Origin: Acanthaster planci
Taxonomy: Eukaryota; Echinodermata; Asteroidea; Valvatida; Acanthasteridae
NCBI RefSeq assembly: GCF_001949145.1
Contig: NW_019091371.1
Coordinates: 2,421,329-2,485,328 of the forward strand
Length of the DNA: 64,000 nucleotides
Reading direction: 5' to 3'
Position 1 is the first letter of the stretch. Each line of letters opens with the position of its first letter. A program made the position numbers and the translations under genes. Positions 1 through 21,486 of this stretch are shown here, piece by piece. The notes beneath the pieces are model-generated. The model did not search any database and was not told the origin of the DNA. It saw only the letters and a program-made list of their open reading frames with translations.

Positions 1-8720
<8,720 letters not shown>

Positions 8721-8752
8721 ATTCCTGTCGCAAGTCATGTTATTAACGAGAG

Positions 8753-8935
8753 CAGTGGCGTAAGGGGGGGGGAACAGGGGCACGTGTCCACAGGTGCCTC
8801 CTTGAAATCTGCGAATAATCTTCATTGATTGTATACAGCTATATGCACTTGTAGCTTATTTTCTTGTGGCGCCCCCTTTAAAACTTGTGCACCTCCGGGT
8901 GCCCCCGAACATTTAGCTCTATAGTTACGCCACTG
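8753..8935. mobile_element. Non-autonomous hAT-type MITE, 183 bp, perfect 8-bp TSD
   Basis: Terminal inverted repeats CAGTGGCGTAA (8753-8763) and TTACGCCACTG (8925-8935) are perfect over 11 bp. The element is flanked by perfect 8-bp direct repeats AACGAGAG (8745-8752 and 8936-8943). An 8-bp TSD with a CAG...CTG end is the hAT hallmark. It sits 32 bp after the stop of SLCO gene 1, in its presumed 3' UTR. The same place after gene 2 (about 19,620) has a single AACGAGAGAGTC, the empty site. Too short to encode a transposase. Confidence 0.93.
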
Positions 8936-8943
8936 AACGAGAG

Positions 8944-11633
8944 AGTCTAAATGAAAAAATCTTGATGAACGCATATCAAACTTCGCTGAGAACAGTAACC
9001 CAGGAAACGAGCACTGGTGTAATTGAACATGTCTGGAAAAGAAAGGAATTCACTCGTCACTCTGAAAAGATGGCAGGCTATATCTTGTCAGATGGAAAAG
9101 ATATCTTGCCAAGAAGATCAGCCCAAAATGCCTTTTGATTTTTAGACTCCTCGAAAAAATGTTATAGGCCTTCATTATTGTTTTTGCTTTGTACAGTACA
9201 CACCGCGATATGATGCTGCAATCTGCTATATATACAATTATAGAGAATTCAGGAAGATTTTGTACATGTGTATTTGCAAAACCTAGTGGCTGTGCTTCTA
9301 AAAAGGCATTCCTTTGTTATGCATATAAATTTTGCTACTCATTGTCTTCAATTATAGAGGCTCAGTTATGGTAACATTAAAACCCTTTTGCTGTTTTTAC
9401 CTTCAATAAAATACATTGTTTTGATATAATAATGAATTATGAAAGAAAATTTAATATTTTGAGAAACAGAATTGTGTCTCAGTAATTATGTGAAGGGAAT
9501 CTCATTTTTCGCTTCAAGGGCGGTTCCAGAAGCAATCTTTTTGGGGGATGTTTATTGAGGATCCATACATTCGGAAATCTCTTCATGTAAACAAGTTTTA
9601 CGACAAAAAAAAATAAAAGATGGTGTCAGCGATATTGTCTGCCCTACAGCTTAACATAATTGATCCCTGACATGGTATTTTCGTTTTGTCTCACCCCTCG
9701 GATTTTGCATGGTAGTATGGTAGTACTGTCATCTCCATTGGTTTACTGTACTTTTATTTCATTACATGTCAGTGAAAAAGAGGTTCCTATCTGACCTTTG
9801 ACCATTGTAGACTAGGCCAACTTTTCTGGCGTAAAGAACGATACATATTTCACATACTTCACGCAAAAGCAAAAAAAGAAGGCGAATTTGTGACATCAGA
9901 TCAAGTATTTGCGTTACGATTTCCTGAAAAGGTATTTTAATTGGAGGAAAATTTCGCGGCAAAAATTTGAAATGTTGCCACGTTTGTTTGTTTGTTAGCC
10001 TACTGATACTGTTATAATTCATAAAACATATAATTGAAGGAAATAATCAATCCATCCAAATCTCACCTGCTCACTCGACTGTGAATGGATCGACTGTCGA
10101 ACCTCTGTGGCTATAGACGTTTACGAAGTGCGCCTCACTCGGGTTTGAACAGCGAATCCATTATTCTCATAGAGATCACTTATGATTTCTATGATTATTC
10201 CACATTCACAAATACCCCTGAGTACAGTCTCCCTATTCAACGACATGCAACTTGACCGTGTAAAGTTTATAATGCCCGCTGAGAAGTGACATTGCCTACC
10301 AAAGATCATATAGCGCCGCGAAGCGCTATACGAACTTTGGTGCCTATGCGGAATTCACGCGCTGGCACCTGGATACGGGACATTTTAATCGATTCTGATT
10401 GGTCAAGAGTCTGTGTGCATGCGGCTCGCAACATGAACGCCAAGTCCATAATAAATAAGGAGATTCTATTGGACAACACGCACAAGGATGATGACATTAA
10501 ATGGATGGGGTGTTTGGGAAAATGAATGTATGGCTTCACCCGAATCCGTTGTCTAGGATGGAGCTAGGTCTACGTCTGCAATGCATTGAAAATACATGGA
10601 GACGCGAAGACAATAGTGTTAGCCGTAGCTCTGGAAGCCCGTTTCGGACACAGCCTAATATAAGCTTCGTAAAAACGAAAATTACTCGTTTTTCTAAAGT
10701 GCGCACAAATTGGATCATCTCGTGCACCACAGCGTCTCAGTTCGTGGTGTCTCTGACGATTTCCTGGGGGGGGCGAGATTGCTTAATCATTGATCCATGT
10801 TTGGGGGCTTTTTTATTCCTTTCTTTTTGTTTTGTAGTATTTTTTTCGTTTTTCATCAGGATATGCAAATCATAGTATTGGAATCAGAGGAGATACTGTC
10901 AGAATCTCGTCATTCCTCGTTCAGAATGATTTTCATCAGGTGCATCGACTGATCCTCACTTAATCACAATCATAGGTACGGTTTTAGCACGTTTTCTGGT
11001 TTCGAAAAGTTGTTGTCATATCTCCTCAAACTTCAAAGTTCACATTCTTTATCAAAGACCACCAGCAGTTTACACGAAAGCCTATAACTATGAGTTAATA
11101 ATAGGATGGAGCAAAGCTCCAGCTATCTTGTTTGTTTATGCACGGAGCTGGTTCTTTATGGTTCATGCAAAGCATCGAAAATCACGCCAAATCATTGTCA
11201 CTGATGGGCTGGTGTCGCTGTTTCAGATTTAACAGTAATGCCTTAAAGTATGCTCAGATCATGAACCTTGGTTTGTGAAATATTTGATAACAACAGTTGC
11301 AAAACCCAAGTGATTACGCACACAAAATACAGTCCGTTTACAAGAGCATTTACTCAGCAAAAGGGTCAGTGTTGAATAATAGGGCCCCTAGAATTGTGCA
11401 TGCCTTAATGACTTTTACCGCCTTTAATAGAAATTACACGGAAACGTTAAGAGCATTTCCTACTATCAGTGACGAATCTTGTTTTGAGTCCATAGATCAG
11501 GTTTTTAATAACGATACGCAACTTAGTTTTCCGCTAAGAATTTTGCACTCCGCATCAGGGGAAGGTGCCAGTTGGTACAAGTCGGCGTCTTCTTCATGGT
11601 CGTTTTAGAAGCTGATTTGGGGCACCGCTAAAA
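8944..11633. other. Intergenic DNA between the two SLCO genes
   Basis: I find no exon joining to either gene. It is A/T-rich sequence with a dispersed-repeat copy near 9,830-9,990 (ATCAGATCAAGTATTTGCG and flanks) and open frames of no recognisable protein. The last few hundred bases before 11,634 should hold the promoter and 5' UTR of gene 2, but no TATA or initiator is convincing. Confidence 0.6.
9405..9410 (+). terminator. Candidate poly(A) signal of SLCO gene 1
   Basis: AATAAA about 685 nt after the stop codon, followed by T-rich sequence. Position only; other hexamers may be used. Confidence 0.35.
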
Positions 11634-14600
11634 ATGACAACAGATCAGAAAGACGCTTTGCAGCCCAAGTATCATCACCTTCGCGGTGAGGAGCCACCAA
11701 AGCACAACGCTGACGTCGGCGCACATGACTTCATCAGCGAAGATGAAGGCGACTGGAGTCCCAGACGAGAGTCGCCGTGCCCGGGTTTCGGCGCAAGATC
11801 AAGAGCGGTATGCCGCCGCCTGATGCGCGCCGTGGCCCACCCCAACACGTTCGTGCTGATGATGGGCCTGCTGTACCTGGGCGTGTACGGGTGCTCGGGG
11901 ATCTACCTCTCCGCCGTCATCTCCACCATCGAGAAGAGGTTCCAGCTCAAGAGCTCTGAGTCCGGACTGCTGATGTCCCTCAACGACATATCGGCGCTCT
12001 GTGGGGTGCTTTTTGTCGCACACATCGGGGGGAAGTAAGCACAGTGGTTTGTATTGGTTAATTTGTTGCTGACCAATCTTTTCCTTACAGCATGATATTG
12101 CTGTACTATCGCGTTAAGGCCGACTCAAACTTGGCACGAAAGCAAACCAAAAATGCTAATTTGTTACGACAAATCCAATATTTGCGTTGCGAATTTGCGA
12201 ACCATTTCAATTCTAGTGAAATGTTGCAGCAAATCTTTCACGATGTCAAATTTAACTGTCTCGCTTTCACACTCGTATGCTGTACGCCGGCCATTATACC
12301 GTCGCACCATTGCATTATTACATGTACCTTTTACAGCATGGGGCACTTGAATTAAAATACTGTAAAACATTTTTGTAGTGCTGTATTACGACAAATATTT
12401 ACTGTGTTCATTCCTCGATTGTGGACATATACATATGGGCATAAAACAATGCCGACCTACAATGCAGTAAATGTCCCAATCCAGCGTAATGGCCTGTTGA
12501 AATTACGGCGTTAGATCGCAGTAGTACGGCCACATAAGACATAAATTAAAATAAAGCGATATAACACCCAATCTGCTTACCTACCGCTGCTAGTAAACGA
12601 GGGCGCGCTTTCAAAGCAAAATGCCAGCGTTTAAAGCAGGCTGGTAATATATTACCAAACGACACCTGAATTCTGTCAAAGCTTCAGAAGCATTTCTTTA
12701 GGGTCTTGGGCACGGCTGAAGGGGCTTCCGTGAAGTTCGCAAATTGATTAGATTGGATTGCATTTTACTCTGTTTTCTTTTATGAAAAATTTGTTTTTAA
12801 AGGTTGTTTGATTCCTGCCCAAATTAGCATTTTTGAACTTGTTTATTGTCACTGGGAAAACCGAGTAGTTACCAACTCTTGTCTCATCATCGCATGCAGA
12901 TACCACCGACCACGTATCATCGGCATCTCGGGCCTCGTGGTTGCCCTGGGCAGCTTCATGTCAGCACTACCCCAGTTTCTGTACGACAACTCCATGGACC
13001 TGGAGGGGCTAGTTGTCAGCGAAGATGGCAACCGATCGGAAGGTCAGATCAGGCACCACAGAATTCAGATCAAAATCAGAAAACTCTAAGTTCTCCGCCC
13101 AAAATTGTTTTATTTGCACCCGTCTGAGAGAGAAAAGGTCATACACAATAATGTGGAAAGCTACAATTCTTGATTTTCGGTCCCTCTATTCCTGACACAT
13201 AAATGAAGTACAGAAGGGGGTATTTTTATGTTAAGGAGAATTTAAAATCTCTTCGGGATCGCCCTTTTAACTTTCACATCACTGGGCCAGAGTAGGGTTC
13301 TGGTAAAGACTGAAAGCTCTTCATGACTCTTTTGTGAAGAACAGAGATTACAAGGTCCTTATGGGTAGCTCATTACCACTCTCTACTGATTGTCATGTCA
13401 AACAGAAGACTTGAAATACCATAAAAGGCCATTGTATTGGCGACCCCCCACCCCTTTACCGGGGCACTTCGAATTCTTCAGTAGACATGTAACCAACGCA
13501 ACTTAAAAACGATCGATATAGGCTAGATTCAACTAAGTTTAGAGGGGCACAACCATTTTTGGACGCCTAATGAAAGTATAATATATCGGGATGGGGGTAC
13601 CCATGTACACTTGTTATTGGAACTAATTCCGTGTAGTGCTCCGGCAACATTGGTAGCAAGTCTGGCACATCATGCTAAGGTCTTCGTGTTGGTTGATCTA
13701 CAAAACCTCAGTGTTTTAATGGTGATAAAATGTATCCAACCAGATCGTGTATGATACGGTACATATCTACTCCACGGGGAAGCAGTCAAGGTTTTCTACT
13801 CCACTACTTGCAGAATTACTGTGTGACTCCGGGACGGCGAACGCCACAGTGTGCACGGCTGATGAGATAGAAGCGTCTGGCTCCCAGCTGAGCAAGACCT
13901 GGGCCCTGATAATTGGACAGCTACTGGCCGGCCTGGGCTCCACGGGCTTATCGCCACTCGCTGTGACCTACGTGGACGACGCCGTGGAGAAAAGCCTGCT
14001 GCCCATGTACCTAGGTAACATTGTGTGAGGTCCACAGTTCTATAATGTGCTGGACGGGTTTTCTGTCTTCATGTATTAGCTTTAAATCCCACCACTCCGA
14101 CAGGCCTCAATGACAATTCTAATGGAAATCTCGAGCTAAACCTTCCAGTCCTTACCCATTTTCCGCAAGTTTATATACACTGTATAACCCCCATCATTAT
14201 TTTAATGGAGAGGTGTGTGTAATCACGCACCGACACCTTGTTCAATAGGGATTCTTCCGTTTGATCATCAATTGGGAATAAGTTTTGTTATTTAGCCCCA
14301 ATGTCTTAAGTCATCCCAAGCTTCGTCGTATGCCTTCCTCCGCGTTCTCATCATCTTCATTCCTGGTTCCTATAAGCTCTGTTCTTTCTTATGTCATCTT
14401 GGTCATTGTTATCATTTCCCTCTCGTCAAGGACACCATCGTCCATGTTGTCGTCTACTTTGCTGTATGGTGTGCTTTCATGGTACACACAAGAGGGGCCA
14501 TGCAGTTGTGTTGTAAAGTACTACTATGTCGTCGTCGTCGTCAATTTGTACACCGTTGCCTTCATCGTCAACAGCCGTGTTAGGACCTGCTTGTTTCACG

Positions 14601-17600
14601 AAGGGTCTGGATCCTGATCAGTGATCCGTTGATTGTTGGTTCACTGACACCAGAGCCCGCCTCGTGCTCGTAGAGCGAACAAGAGCAGTACCTGTAGAGA
14701 GAGTGGCGTCAACTTCAGACCTTGGAACCAAAATGGCTGGTCATTATGTGTGCCGTAGAGCATGCATTTATTGAGTGCTAATATTACACGTGTACTGACA
14801 CATAATCCACCATTTTGGCTCCAACACTCATGCCGCAACTCTTTACATAGCTCCGAAGCGGACCAGCGTTGGGATTACTGAGATCCGGATCCGTGTGAAA
14901 CAAAATAGGCCCATAATCTCCGTGCTTGCTCCTCTTTCCTCCTCTGTTTGCATTACAGCACTGATGTGGCTCCCCATCACAATCGTTCCCTTGGTCGGTT
15001 TCTCGCTGAGCGGCTATTGCCTGTCGATCTTTGCTGACTATTACAAAACGGACGCCGCCCATCTCGAGATCGGCCCCAAGGATCCCCAATGGCAAGGGGC
15101 ATGGTGGCTGGGCTTCGTCATCTACGGCTGTTACCTGTGCTTAGTCTCCGTGCCTTGCTTCTTTTTCCCGCGAAAGATGCACAAATCCAAGTCGTACTGC
15201 TGTTTCAGCGGGGTGCCAGACTGCTGCACAGCGCTGATGGGGAAGGGGCAAGGCGGGCAGTTCACCGAGGATGTATCGATGACGGGAGGAGCGATTTCTC
15301 ACAAGACACTCCACGGTGAACCGCTGTCAGTTGTCAAAGGTATAACTTCAAGTGCAGGCAAAAATGCCATATATATGCATAGGTTTAATAAGTGCAAGGC
15401 CACGAAGAAAAGTTAAAAAGGTTTTTTAAAAATCACGTATCAACAACTAGCTTTGTCTTTCTTTTCATTGAATGTGTGAGTAGTACAGTGACAGGATTGA
15501 GTCTTCTGGCAGGCTATCCCCTCTAACTAGAAATACCACTCACCATCAAAAGATGAGACAGCCTACTGGAAAGAAAAATATTCCTTGGTGGTAGCGCACA
15601 AGTATGTACGTGGCTGTACAGACTTCACAAATTGTGAACGCTGACGTCAATATTTACGGCAAAATTCACGGCATGTCCAAATACTGACGTCAACGTTGGC
15701 GTAAAAATATCATTTTGCTGCCCGGTCGTAAACTAATTTTTTCGCCTCAAAGTACTCATGTCTCGCTATCTGAGTCGTACCATTTGTAGCAATGTTTTCT
15801 CAGTAAATTAATATAGGCCTATAGGTTGTTCATTGTCAGTTCGGTTACCCTAACAAAGCACCAAAAAAGGCCCATCTGGTGCAATACATGCTGTCTGGAT
15901 CCTCCACTGAGCAGATTTTGACCCTCGCCATCTTGGTAGAACTTCTTCCTTTTTCTTGGCAGACTTTCTATCATCTCTCGGGCGCCTCCTTTCCAACGTG
16001 ATCTTCATGTCCTCCATGGCTGCGTTCTGTCTGTGGAATCTGAGCTTCAGCGGATTTGTTGTATTCTCTGCCAAATACATCCAGTTTGAGTTCGGTGCGA
16101 GTCCGTCCGAGGCAGGAATGTTACTTGGTAATGTTGTTTGTATGATATATGTTGCATCCTACATCGTTCTTTGCACGGTATCACTGTCATCCGTGTGTAT
16201 TTTGGACCCCGTTCCCATTTTCTCTTGCCACACTACAGGCTTTGCACACCTCCCAGGTTCCCTCCTTGGCCTAATGCTTGGAGGCATTGTAACGTGGCGC
16301 TTGACTGGGAACCAGCGTGGCTACTCCTTTCTGACTCTGGCAGTTCACAGTCTGGCCGTTTTGGTGTTCTTCATCTTGATGTTCTTGGGGTGCCCCAACA
16401 ACGATGTTGCCGGACTGACTACACACTATAAGGTGCTGAACCACACGGCAACGAACGGGTGAGACAAAAGGTTCTGACGAAACCAAGGTTCACCAGATAA
16501 CTTTGAAGCTGAGAGGGTTTAACCTCGTTCTCGAATCCATTAGGAGAATGATTCTTTCTAACACTGATTATAGAGAATGATAGGAACAGGTATTAGTGAA
16601 AGGCCTGTATTTAACTTCAAAGACTGGTTGCTTTATCATAGGCAAGAGAGATGAACTTCGGTCCAAACTGTTGCGTAGGCCTATCAGCCTGCGCGACTGA
16701 ACTGCATCTTTTTTTTTCAATTTGTCTAAATTTGGACTAAGATTGATCTCAATATTAAGAAACTATTTCTAAGGTGTAATTGCATACATAATTAGGGGTA
16801 GGTAGAAATTTAAAAGTTTAAAAAGTTGCTTTTCAAACGTTTGGTACTTGCCTTTTGCAGCCTAGATTTGTACTCGGCCTGCAATATGAATTGCACATGT
16901 GAGAAGGGCGTTTACTCGCCTGTCTGCGGATCTGACAACGTCACCTACGCCACAGCTTGCTTCGCTGGTTGTCAAACACTGACCAAAAACCAAAGCCAGA
17001 CAGTACGTTGATATGAAACCTAATATCTGTACTTTTTGAACTAACAGACGATAGGCCCTACTGTAAACTGTTACTCATGAATGCCGCAAAGCACTGTGGG
17101 TAACAAAGTCCACCCAATCAAAGCTCCAAATCCAACGGGTTTTTGGTATAGCATAATGACCAAATTAGAAAAGCAAATCAGAAGCTGTTTCACTGTACCA
17201 ACTGAAGTGAGGTACACACAAACACAAGTGTGTATTTGCCTGCAACCAGGGACCCCTTGTTGTTCCTCTTATGTTTTTACTTTTTAAGAAGACCACCCAC
17301 ATGTTTTGTACATGTTTTGAATGCAAAAACAAACTCACACACACAAAAACCATGAATGTTACGTTGAAGTGTGCCTGATCTTGTATTGGAAAGCGCATAT
17401 AAATCTCTGTATTATATACTTTTCTGTCAACGCTAACGTTCTTCGTAACATGTCTCGCGCAGACCCTGGAAGACTGCTCGTGCATCGACCCCAGCGAGAC
17501 CACTTCGAGTTTCGCCGTCCCTGGTGATTGCCCCTCTTCGTGTGCCCTTTTAATCCCCTACGTAATAATGGTTGGTGTCACAGCAGCACTTGGGTTCTTC

Positions 17601-19610
17601 GCCTTCAATCCGTCGTTCATGATGTATTTCAGGTGAGCGATATGGGTCAGTGATTGAAGGAGAGATGGGGGGAGAAAATACTAGTTTACAGTAGTCATCA
17701 GCAACGGTTTGGACTGGTTTCAAATCACATTGGCCAGTTTCAATTTGTCAACTTGATTTTGATGTTCAGTTGATTAATTAATGCCAGCTCTGTATTATTA
17801 ACCGATGCAGGCTTTATGGATACTATGCGGATGTAATTACTTGAGGGTGTTGTAATGAAGTTTCACTTTTTAGTAAAAATTAATGTTTTTTGCTTTCCCA
17901 ATGAACTAAACATGGAATTTTCAAGAGCCAGGTCAAGGCATATTCGAAAATGCACGAAGGGGTACACGTACTGGGTTTTACTCCAAAGTCGTAACGGATG
18001 AAGAGGTACTTTCTGCTTACGATGTTTAAGAAATTAGCAAAAAACGCGCAAAGGAACGCGCACACAGCCCATGGGGTCGAGGTTGGGTTGACACGTCAGG
18101 ACATGGGTCTGGGTCGACATATTTCTTGCATTGTGATTGGCCAACGGGTTGGAAACTCTTGGTGGCGCACTATTGTGAAAAGTCCGTATTGCTGGCTGCC
18201 TGTGTATTGGCCTTCACAGTACCTGTACCTTACAGTTTTTGTACATAATATTGCATCAATAGCCTCATCTAGCAGTAAATTAAGAAACTTAACGATTTGG
18301 GTACCACAGGTCTGTTTTGGAGAAAGATCGAAGTCTGGCAATGGGAGTGAAGTCTTTTTTGTCGAAGACACTCGGTAAGTTTACCACTATAGATGCCAAT
18401 AAAATAAGGTTTCTATTTATAAAAAAAAGTTAAATCTAAAAGCTCCAATTGGCCGATTTTTCAAGAGCCAAAAGGATGAGGCGAAATAGTTAGGTGAGGC
18501 CCATAAGTCTTTGACAGATGTGTGGCATTCTTCGTGAAGTATAAACGTGTAATGTGATCTTATGATTAAAAAGATATGAGCTTGAAAAGGCTACGAAATC
18601 CAAAATGTCCTAACCCCAACAGGTTTCATACCTGGTCCTGTCATCTTTGGCGCAATCATCGAGACACAGTGTTCCTACTGGCAGGAATCGTGCCAGGAGA
18701 CGGGGGAATGCCTTCTGTATGACCGGCCGGGCCTCCGGCTGGCTATGATGGGGCTCACCACCGCTTTCCGACTACTCGCAACGCTGAGTTTCTGCGTTAG
18801 TGCGCTCTTCGTGCTGAAGGTAATGGCACAGTCAGCTGTATATCAGTGAGAGTATTGCATCGCAACGGTATTTAGAGGTGTACAGTGTTGCCCTAGGAAT
18901 TTCCCGTGTGGGCTCGGCTGGTATCGCAAACTGAATATCGTGAAATGTTGAAATAACGAGTGCGCTAGGTGAAATAAAACAAAAGAATGCATGGAGAGGG
19001 GCTCAAAGATGTGACCCAAGTAGATCCATACTGGTGCAACACCAAGCTGTGTTGTGCAAGGATATACTGCAGCGCTCACTCCACGGAGCAGGCTAACTAC
19101 AAGCTGACAATTGGAACAGCAGTATATGGGTTGGAAGCCGAATCGGGCATCATGTGAGCTATATTGCCGGTCCCTTTCATCTTTGGGGGGATCATGAGCA
19201 AAGCAAAAATGAGGATATTTCAGTGCTGGCACGCGTGGTTTAGCCAGAGACAGGCAGATAGCTGCTCATGCAGATTGTACAGTAGTTTGTTAGGCCGACC
19301 AAACATGCTCAATCTCGTCAGCCTGTGGAGATTACCCGTGGAATCTGTCATCTTAGATACTCTGTAAACTTGTCAGGTTTCGTTTGCTTTCCAAACAATG
19401 ACTACATTAAATTATCAGTTGCATAAAGCCCAGCTTTTACACCTCTGCACTCTGGTCCTACATCATGCCAACTCCTTTTTGTCTTTCTGATATCAACAGA
19501 GCCCAAAGACTCCCTCTATCGAGAAGGCCGACGGAAATAAGGAAGAAAAAGCTAAAAATCCTGAGGAGCTTATGGAAATGCTGCAAACATTCAGAGAAAC
19601 GGAAGTGTGA
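11634..19610 (+). CDS. SLCO: SLCO/OATP organic anion transporter, gene 2 (complete)
   Basis: Complete tandem paralogue of gene 1. Exons: 11634-12034, 12900-13042, 13814-14014, 14959-15339, 15963-16127, 16239-16458, 16861-17002, 17463-17632, 18310-18374, 18623-18819, 19500-19610. The sum is 2196 nt, 731 residues plus TGA, close to the roughly 700-720 residues of vertebrate SLCO4 proteins. The start is the ATG at 11634 (context aaaATGa) opening a hydrophilic N-terminus (MTTDQKDALQ...) before the first membrane segment. The OATP signature region is at about residues 290-301 (DPQWQGAWWLGF); the usual R before W is Q here. The Kazal-like loop spans about residues 505-570. All 10 intron phases equal those of gene 1, and exon lengths match except exons 1 and 8. 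Role by family: uptake of prostanoids, thyroid hormone, bile salts or conjugated steroids; the actual substrate cannot be read from sequence. Confidence 0.93.
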
Positions 19611-20459
19611 ACCCCTGTCTAACGAGAGAGTCTTAATGACCTTGAAGCTTGGTGCTCGCGTATTATACTTATTGAGCCAGTTCAGTATTCCAACAGCCAA
19701 TGCCCAAATTTAAGCGCGCCCAGGTAATTCGGACGTACGTGCGATGTCTGCCAAATCAGCACGCCACCCTTCACGGACTCGCGGGTGCGCGTGCTTTGTT
19801 CCCGAATGACCTTTGTTTGAAATACAGAACTGGCTCATTGAGAACATGACCACCGACAGGGCGCTCTTCCTGCAATGAATTTGGACGTCATGTTATGTCA
19901 CTTGAAACTCTAGACCGATCCGGTGAAAAGAATCTGGAGCCCTTACTGCGGTTTCCCCACAAGCTTGAACAAAAGAGGCCACGTCCGAATCACCCGGCTG
20001 CGGCTTGAAATTACACACAACTCTATAGGAACTGGCTGTAGCCACTACCATAGACTCGTGCGTAATAGTAGGCCGTAGCCAAGTAATTCGGGCACGGCTA
20101 GAGAAATACACATTTAATGCTTCCGCTTCAGCTAATGGAAGTGCACTGCTCACCAAAATCATTAGCTCGTCAAGCTTAAGAATGGGCGCCTGAGTGAAGG
20201 GGACACCGCAGTAATGGCGTCAGCGAATCGGTCTATACCGCAATATAAGGCTGCAATTTACTATCATCATCATTCCCATCATCCCCTCATTGCCATCATC
20301 GTCATGACCATTATCTTCCTGTCCTGTGCAGAAACCTCCACTGGAGTATACTTGCATACTGTTTAAGGAGCAGACAATCAGGTGCAGACAAGATGTCTAA
20401 AAAGACGAACATGCGGAAGTAAAAACTATATAATTATACGAAACTAAGAATAGTTATAG

Positions 20460-20880
20460 GACGGAATGGGTATCTAAGGCTAGCACCATTCACTGTATAC
20501 TTGAAAATATCCAGGGTTGGTAACTCTACAACTTGCTGGGGCAGTGTGTTCCACGGGCACTTGCGCCGAAAGCAACCAATTCTCATGCACTCCTTTGGGT
20601 AGTGACCACATGTTGCTTCCAGTATAAGTTGTCTGTCAGTAGGTATTTAAATGATGGCATACTGCCTCCAAAGGGTTGTTGTCAATGGAGTAGGTGAACT
20701 TAACTGGTTTGCAACGTTTAGTGATATGGAGTACTTTGCTTTTTGCTGGATTGAGCTCCCTTTCAATTTAAAGCCATTCCTTTCCCACTACAGTCATTTG
20801 CAAAAGTTGGAGACCACCTGGAATAGGCCTACTGTTGCTATTTCTGTCACCGGGCCTTCATTACATTGCTTCATTGGATA
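20460..20880 (-). mobile_element. Non-LTR retrotransposon (CR1/L2-like) RT relic, unit I
   Basis: Read on the - strand, this is reverse-transcriptase C-terminal sequence with stops. LNPAKSKVLHIT is followed by a KPVKFTYSIDNNPLEAV region, then FRRKCPWNTLPQQVVELPTL at the C-terminus. These match the conserved order NPxKxxxLHIT ... RRxL ... WNxLPxxVV of CR1/L2-type elements. The connecting RT thumb segment (present in unit II) is deleted. Decayed and inactive. Confidence 0.8.
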
Positions 20881-21486
20881 ATTACATGTTATCAGTGATG
20901 ATAACATATCAGGGTCCTGCTCTGAGACTATATACGTTAATTTTATTGAAAAGGCAAGTCTTTTTGTCTAGTAGGCAGCATCGGTAAACAATCAGAAATA
21001 AAGGAGGGCACACTAAATGTTACACTGTTAACATTTCAAATCATGGAAATGTAGTTAAATAGTTCTTTAACCAAGATACTATAAGGTTACACATTAAATT
21101 AACATAAGTTGCCACGATTGATTGGTTTCAGTTTATTTTTCTTCAGGTTAATGCATTATATATGGGTGGTCCTAAGCTTTTGTGAATGACTGTACATACA
21201 ATAATAGAGAAATCAATATTTTTACATGTATTTGAAAACCCAGGTGGCTGTCATTTCAAATGACATTCTTTTGTTGTTCATACATGCTACTCATCACCTC
21301 AAATATAAAGGCTACTTACCATCATATGGATAGATAACGATATTATCCAAGCATCTTGAGAGTACCAAACATTCGAATTATCTTATAGAAAAGTCAAACT
21401 AAAGAACTATGTTTTGTTATTTTGCTTGTTAAATGCATGCAATTGAAGGCTTTAATTAAAAATTATTCACAAAATGTTTTTCTTAT

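Noticed and set aside
10286-10875. Possible exons in overlapping + strand open frames between the SLCO genes
   Set aside because: No family features, no consistent splice sites, and low-complexity T-rich ends.
12808-13089. Open frame of 93 codons read through SLCO exon 2
   Set aside because: Only 12,900-13,042 is exon. The rest is intron on both sides, as gene 1 and the splice sites show.
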